Positions 59,797 through 64,000 of a stretch of 64,000 bases of DNA are shown one piece after another. The position numbers and the translations under genes are program-made. The number at the start of each line of letters is the position of its first letter. Position 1 is the stretch's first letter. Origin of the DNA: an uncultured Sulfolobales archaeon. Lineage in GTDB: Archaea; Thermoproteota; Thermoprotei_A; Sulfolobales; NBVN01. The notes below the pieces were generated by a model that made no database searches, had not been told where the DNA came from, and was given only the letters and a program-made list of their open reading frames with translations. The DNA is taken from NCBI GenBank assembly GCA_938073905.1, contig CALJEN010000005.1, positions 180,088 through 244,087 of the forward strand. Direction: 5' to 3'.

Positions 59797-62441
59797 AGGC
59801 TCATCCTCCACCCCATGTTCTTCACTATGATCCTGTCTATGTCGACCGCCTTGCCGAACGCCGTCTTCCTCGGGTCCACCGAGTCCTCACCGTACCTGAA
59901 CTGCACGAGCTCCCCGTAGGGGCTCCTGACGCTCATGTCGTACTCTACGTAGAGGTCCTGAAGGGCGTTTATCAGCCTCCTCTGCATGTAGCCGCTCTGC
60001 GAGGTCCTCACCGCGGTGTCCACGAGACCCTCCCTACCCCCGGCGGCGTGGAAGAAGACCTCCAGCGGGCTGAGGCCCTTGTAGAACGAGCTCGCGACAA
60101 AGCCTCTCGCCTCGGGTGAGAGGTCTCCGTGTCTATAGTGGGGGAGCACCCTCCCCCTATACCCGCGCCATATCCTCTCGCCCCTGACGGACTGCTGGCC
60201 CAGCACTACGGACATCTGGGTTATGTTCAGACCGCTTCCCCTGGCGCCGGTCCTGGCCATCACGTAGACCGGGTTCGCTAGACTCATGTACTCGACAACC
60301 GTCGCCCCCGACTCGTCGCGGGCTCTCGCTAGGACGTCCAGTATCCTTATCTCTAGGGTCTCGCTCAGAGTCCTGCCGGGAACGGGCTCCAGTTGCCCGG
60401 CTCTGTACATCTCGATGAGCTTGTCGACCTCGCTGTAGGAGTTCTTGATCACTTTCACCGCGCTCTCGAGCGCACTCCTCTTGGGGCCGATGTCGTCCAG
60501 CGTCATAGTCAAGCCCACCATCTCGATGTACCTGAGGAAGAGCTTGAACGCCTTGTTCATGAACTCGGCTCCGAACTTGACTCCCTTCTCCATGATCAGG
60601 TAGTGCATGAGGGACTTGGGCTGCTGCGAGCCTATCACGGTCTTGTCCACCGTTCCCGCGAGGATCTTGCCCTTCTTCACTATCAGCAGGGTGTCCCAGA
60701 AGCACTCCTCGGAGGTGCACTTCAGGCTACCGGAGGACAGCTTCGTCTCGCCGATGAAGTTGAAGTCTTCGGGCAGCAGCAGGCTGAAGACCTGCTTGCC
60801 GGTCCAGGCCTCTACCGGCGACAGGATGGCCGGCTCCGGGATCTCGCCCGAGTAGTCTATAGTTGCCAGGAGGTCGGACACCTGGTCCTTCGTCAGGATG
60901 GTCGTCTTGAGGGTCAGGAGGTACCCTCCGCTGATGTAGTCCTGGATCCCCCCTATTATCGGCCCACCGTACCTGGGGGAGAGTATCTGCTTCTCGACGA
61001 GAAGGAGCTCCTCCGCCTCGGCTCTGGCCTCCACGGTCTGCGGAACGTGGAGGTTCATCTCGTCCCCGTCGAAGTCCGCGTTGTACGGAGGGCACACTGC
61101 GAGGTGGAGCCTGAACGTCTTGCCCGGCAGCACGCGGACTCTGTGCGCCATGATGGACATCCTATGCAGGGAAGGCTGCCTGTTGAACAGAACCACGTCG
61201 CCGTTCACGAGGTGCCTCTCCACCACGTAGCCGGGCTTGAGGCCCTCGGCTAGGGCCTTCCGGTCCTTGACGTACCTGAGGTCGAGCCTGCGCCCGGAGG
61301 GGTCGACGACGTAGTTGGCACCGGGCCACTTGTAGGGTCCGTTGAGCACGTACTCGCGCATCCTGTCTATGTTCCACGGGGTCACGTGCTCGGGCACCGT
61401 CAGGGTCATGGCGACCTCGTAGGGCACCCCCACCTCGTTTACGTCCAGGTTGGGGTCTGGGCTTATCACAGTCCGGGCCGAGAAGTCGACCCTCTTGCCC
61501 GAAAGGTTGCCCCTGAACCTGCCCTCCTTGCCCTTGAGCCTCTGAGCGAGGGTCTTGAGGGGCATCCCGGACCTCCTCTTGGCCACCGGGACGCCCGGCA
61601 GCTCGTTGTCTATGAAGGTCATTACGTGGTACTGGAGCAGCTCCCAGAGGTCTTCCACTATTATCTCGGGAGCACCGGAGTTCAGAGCCTCCTTCAGCTT
61701 CTCGTTGGCCCTGATTATATCGACGAGCTTGTGCGTCAGGTCGTCCTCGGCCCTCATGCCGGTCTCGAGCACTATCGACGGCCTAACGGCTATCGGTGGT
61801 ATCGGCAGCACGTTGATTATCATCCACTCGGGCCTGGCTACCTCCGGGTCTAGACCGAGGACCTCGAGGTCACTGCTCGGTATGTTGCTGAGCCACTGCT
61901 TTATCACGTCGGGGTACAGCTTTCCGCGGCCTCCCTCTTCGATAAACGTCGCGGGCTTCTCCAGCCTCACCCTGAACTGCCTGGCTTTGCAGTGGGGGCA
62001 CTCGAGGGCCTTGGAGGCCCTCTGCCTGATGAACTCCACCATGCTGCTGGCTAGCTGGGGCCACCTCTCCCTGAGCCTCCGGTAGAGGTCTCGGTACTTA
62101 ACCACGTCCTCCTCGGGTATCTTGACTCTGTTGCAGGAGCGGCAGGTAGCCTTGAGGAGCATGTATATGTGCTTCACGTACCCTATGTGTATCACCGGCT
62201 TCGCTAGCTCCAGGTGACCGAAGTGACCCGGACACTGGGCCAGCGTGTTGCCACAGGTAGCGCACCTCTGGCCCGGCTCTATGACTCCCAGTCGCGGGTC
62301 CATCACCCCGCCCTCTATCGGTATCCCGTTCTCGTCGTAGACCTCCGGGGTCACTATGGCCGTTACAGACATCCTCCTTATCATTTCCGGGGACAGGACT
62401 CCGAACTTTACTCCCTTAACCACCTTCTCGGGCTTCGACAC
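59793..62441 (-). CDS. rpoA1: DNA-directed RNA polymerase subunit A'
   Basis: 882 residues. Zinc-binding [17 protein letters not shown] near residue 58, a second zinc site around CRSCNRVKI and [10 protein letters not shown], and the active-site Mg motif [15 protein letters not shown] with its three aspartates. The split from A'' is the normal archaeal arrangement, not a frameshift: both halves have good starts and stops. It follows rpoB after two bases. Confidence 0.97.
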   Translation of the reverse strand: MSKPEKVVKGVKFGVLSPEMIRRMSVTAIVTPEVYDENGIPIEGGVMDPRLGVIEPGQRCATCGNTLAQCPGHFGHLELAKPVIHIGYVKHIYMLLKATCRSCNRVKIPEEDVVKYRDLYRRLRERWPQLASSMVEFIRQRASKALECPHCKARQFRVRLEKPATFIEEGGRGKLYPDVIKQWLSNIPSSDLEVLGLDPEVARPEWMIINVLPIPPIAVRPSIVLETGMRAEDDLTHKLVDIIRANEKLKEALNSGAPEIIVEDLWELLQYHVMTFIDNELPGVPVAKRRSGMPLKTLAQRLKGKEGRFRGNLSGKRVDFSARTVISPDPNLDVNEVGVPYEVAMTLTVPEHVTPWNIDRMREYVLNGPYKWPGANYVVDPSGRRLDLRYVKDRKALAEGLKPGYVVERHLVNGDVVLFNRQPSLHRMSIMAHRVRVLPGKTFRLHLAVCPPYNADFDGDEMNLHVPQTVEARAEAEELLLVEKQILSPRYGGPIIGGIQDYISGGYLLTLKTTILTKDQVSDLLATIDYSGEIPEPAILSPVEAWTGKQVFSLLLPEDFNFIGETKLSSGSLKCTSEECFWDTLLIVKKGKILAGTVDKTVIGSQQPKSLMHYLIMEKGVKFGAEFMNKAFKLFLRYIEMVGLTMTLDDIGPKRSALESAVKVIKNSYSEVDKLIEMYRAGQLEPVPGRTLSETLEIRILDVLARARDESGATVVEYMSLANPVYVMARTGARGSGLNITQMSVVLGQQSVRGERIWRGYRGRVLPHYRHGDLSPEARGFVASSFYKGLSPLEVFFHAAGGREGLVDTAVRTSQSGYMQRRLINALQDLYVEYDMSVRSPYGELVQFRYGEDSVDPRKTAFGKAVDIDRIIVKNMGWRMSL

Positions 62442-62443
62442 GG

Positions 62444-64000
62444 CTACTCACCCCCCGTCGTCTCGTACCTATCTCCCAACACGATCTTGGGGTAGACCAT
62501 CATGGACATGAGCTCCTGCAGCAGAAGCTTGAAGGCGTAGCTCATCTCGACGGGGTAGAGCCTCCCCTTGTCCCCGTGGAGCGGGCAGACGTACTTGCCC
62601 CTCTTCCTGTCGAACCACCCTATCAGACCGCAGTCGGCGCAGACGTAGGCGACCACCTTGTCCGAGCTCTCCAGCATCCTCTCCTGGAGGAGGAGGGCCG
62701 CCCCGTGCCCTATGAGGCAGTCCCTCTCCATCTCGCCGAACCTGAGACCACCCTCCCTGGCTCTCCCCTCCGTCGGCTGGCGCGTGAGCAGCTGGACCGG
62801 GCCTCTGGCCCTCGCGTGCATCTTGTCGGCCACCATGTGGTGGAGCCTCTGGTAGTAGACTACACCTATGAAAACAGGGCTAGAGAGGAGCTCACCTGTC
62901 CTGCCGTCGTAGAGGGGCTCTGTGCCGTCCCTCGGGTAGCCCATGAGGATCAGCTCGGTCTTGAGCTTCTCCGGCTTCTCTCCGTAGAAAGGTGTCCCGT
63001 CCACGAACCTGCCCGCCAGAGCTCCGACCTTGCCCGCCAGAGACTCTATGAGCTGCCCGACCGTCATCCTCGATGGGAGAGCGTGCGGGTTTATGATTAT
63101 GTCCGGTGTTATGCCGTCGGGAGTGTAGGGCATGTCGAACTGCGGGAGGAGGAGGCCCACGACTCCCTTCTGCCCGTGCCTCGAAGCGAACTTGTCCCCT
63201 ATCTCGGGGACTCTGACGTCTCTGACCTTGACCCTTATGAGCTTGTTCCCATCGGCCGACACGGTGATGAGGACGGAGTCCACGACACCTCTATCGCCGT
63301 GCCTCAGGGTCACCGAGGTGTCCCTCCGGGTCGTGCTGATTATCCCCAGCTCCTTGTACTCCTCCATGAACCTCGGCGGCGAGGTCTTCCCGACCAGAAC
63401 GTTTCCGGAGGACACCCTCACCTCGGGGCTCACTATGCCGTCCTCCTCGTCGAGCAGCTGGTAGTTCTCCCTACCTCTATAGCCCCTTACGGACGGCTCG
63501 GGCACCTCGACCTTGTCCATCTGCCCCCCGGCGTACCTGAGCTCTTCCGTTACGTACTCTCTATAGAAAGTGCTGCGGACTAGCCCCCTCTCGACCGAGG
63601 ACTTGTTCAGGATCACGGCGTCCTCCATGTTGTACCCGGTGTACGACAGGACCGCGACGACGAAGTTCTGGCCCGCTGGCCTGTCGTTGTACCCTATCAA
63701 GTCCAAGAACCTCGTCTGGACTATCGGCTTCTGAGGGTAGTGCAGCACGTGAGCTCTGCTGTCGAACCTGAGGTTGTAGTTTAGCGCGTAGACCCCCAGG
63801 GCCTGCTTAGCCATGGCCGCCTGGTACGTATTTCTCGGCGACTGGTTGTGCTCGAGGAAAGGTATCGTCGCGGCAGCCACCCCGACTACCGCCGGGGGCC
63901 AGAGCTCGAGGTGCGTGTGCTCCGGGGTTAAGTCCTCCGGGTTTAGAGCTATGTACGCATTCTCCTCCTCGTCCGGGTCGAGGAACTCCACGACTCCCCT
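62444..64000 (-). CDS. rpoB: DNA-directed RNA polymerase subunit B, C-terminal part
   Basis: The gene runs off the right edge; at least 518 codons are here and the start is outside. Recognised by [40 protein letters not shown] and the C-terminal zinc site CADCGLIG ... CPLHG. This is the B-subunit hybrid-binding and clamp part. In crenarchaea B is one gene; nothing here contradicts that, but the N-terminal half is not seen. Confidence 0.97.
   Translation of the reverse strand, partial: RGVVEFLDPDEEENAYIALNPEDLTPEHTHLELWPPAVVGVAAATIPFLEHNQSPRNTYQAAMAKQALGVYALNYNLRFDSRAHVLHYPQKPIVQTRFLDLIGYNDRPAGQNFVVAVLSYTGYNMEDAVILNKSSVERGLVRSTFYREYVTEELRYAGGQMDKVEVPEPSVRGYRGRENYQLLDEEDGIVSPEVRVSSGNVLVGKTSPPRFMEEYKELGIISTTRRDTSVTLRHGDRGVVDSVLITVSADGNKLIRVKVRDVRVPEIGDKFASRHGQKGVVGLLLPQFDMPYTPDGITPDIIINPHALPSRMTVGQLIESLAGKVGALAGRFVDGTPFYGEKPEKLKTELILMGYPRDGTEPLYDGRTGELLSSPVFIGVVYYQRLHHMVADKMHARARGPVQLLTRQPTEGRAREGGLRFGEMERDCLIGHGAALLLQERMLESSDKVVAYVCADCGLIGWFDRKRGKYVCPLHGDKGRLYPVEMSYAFKLLLQELMSMMVYPKIVLGDRYETTGGE

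Noticed and set aside
59793..59811. Frameshift splitting the largest RNA polymerase subunit
   Set aside because: The A'/A'' split is the normal archaeal state, with an ATGA overlap and good starts on both sides.
1..64000. CRISPR arrays
   Set aside because: No regularly spaced direct repeats of 24-37 bases were seen on either strand, and no cas genes.
1..64000. Inteins in RtcB or the RNA polymerase subunits
   Set aside because: All have family-normal length and uninterrupted motifs in the visible parts.

Overview
The window is a 64 kb piece of a GC-rich archaeal chromosome, almost certainly from a hyperthermophilic member of the Thermoproteota (crenarchaeal side of TACK). The support is: an archaeal-type ribosomal protein supercluster carrying eL19, eL32, eS4 and the RNase P subunit Rnp1; RNA polymerase with a split A'/A'' subunit and an unsplit-looking B subunit; AdkA, SecY, Pelota, Nep1, diphthine synthase, archease and RtcB; an isolated 5S rRNA gene; and many TATA boxes placed about 25 bases upstream of start codons, so that many transcripts look leaderless. 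GTG and TTG starts are common. I cannot fix the genus from sequence alone.

Layout. 1-16 kb: the tail of Nep1, DNA ligase, a 227-bp promoter-plus-RNA repeat (copy A), diphthine synthase and a DUF357-nucleotidyltransferase fusion, then AlaRS, a small membrane protein, an ornithine-cyclodeaminase-like enzyme, a probable box C/D sRNA, 5S rRNA, GlmS, an RNA-ligase-like protein with altered catalytic motifs and a pilin-like protein. 16-30 kb: tRNA-Gly(CCC), a DUF401 permease, a geranylgeranyl-reductase-like flavoprotein, ProRS, a TGS GTPase, a TldD/TldE pair, archease, DUF72, mevalonate kinase, SAM/arginine decarboxylase, Pelota. 29-46.4 kb: the leftward S10/spc/alpha-type ribosomal cluster from uL3 to SecY-AdkA-DUF106. 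It is interrupted between uS19 and uL22 by rtcB and two unknown genes, with a fresh promoter in front of uL22 and another in front of secY. 46.6-47.6 kb: a tiny basic protein and a SPOUT RNA methyltransferase, divergent from uL3.

47.6-52.8 kb is an accessory island. It has copy B of the 227-bp repeat in inverted orientation, a gene fragment that begins exactly at the repeat edge, a second short helical gene, a palindrome next to a TATA box before a tiny membrane ORF, a 667-residue secreted protein of unknown function, and a decayed tyrosine recombinase preceded by paired inverted repeats. 52.8-64 kb returns to core genes: a MoaD-MoaE fusion, a Mut7-C nuclease, a winged-helix protein, a DUF429 protein, a DHH phosphoesterase, and the uS12-NusA-eL30-RpoA''-RpoA'-RpoB cluster running off the right edge.

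The most unusual element is the repeat pair. The two copies share 216 of 221 aligned bases, include the TATA box, lie 46 kb apart in opposite orientation around the whole ribosomal cluster, and all five differences fall outside the helices I can draw. I could not match the RNA to any known archaeal class. Other points of interest are the RNA-repair genes in one window (RtcB, archease and the possibly inactive RNA ligase) and the decaying integrase locus.
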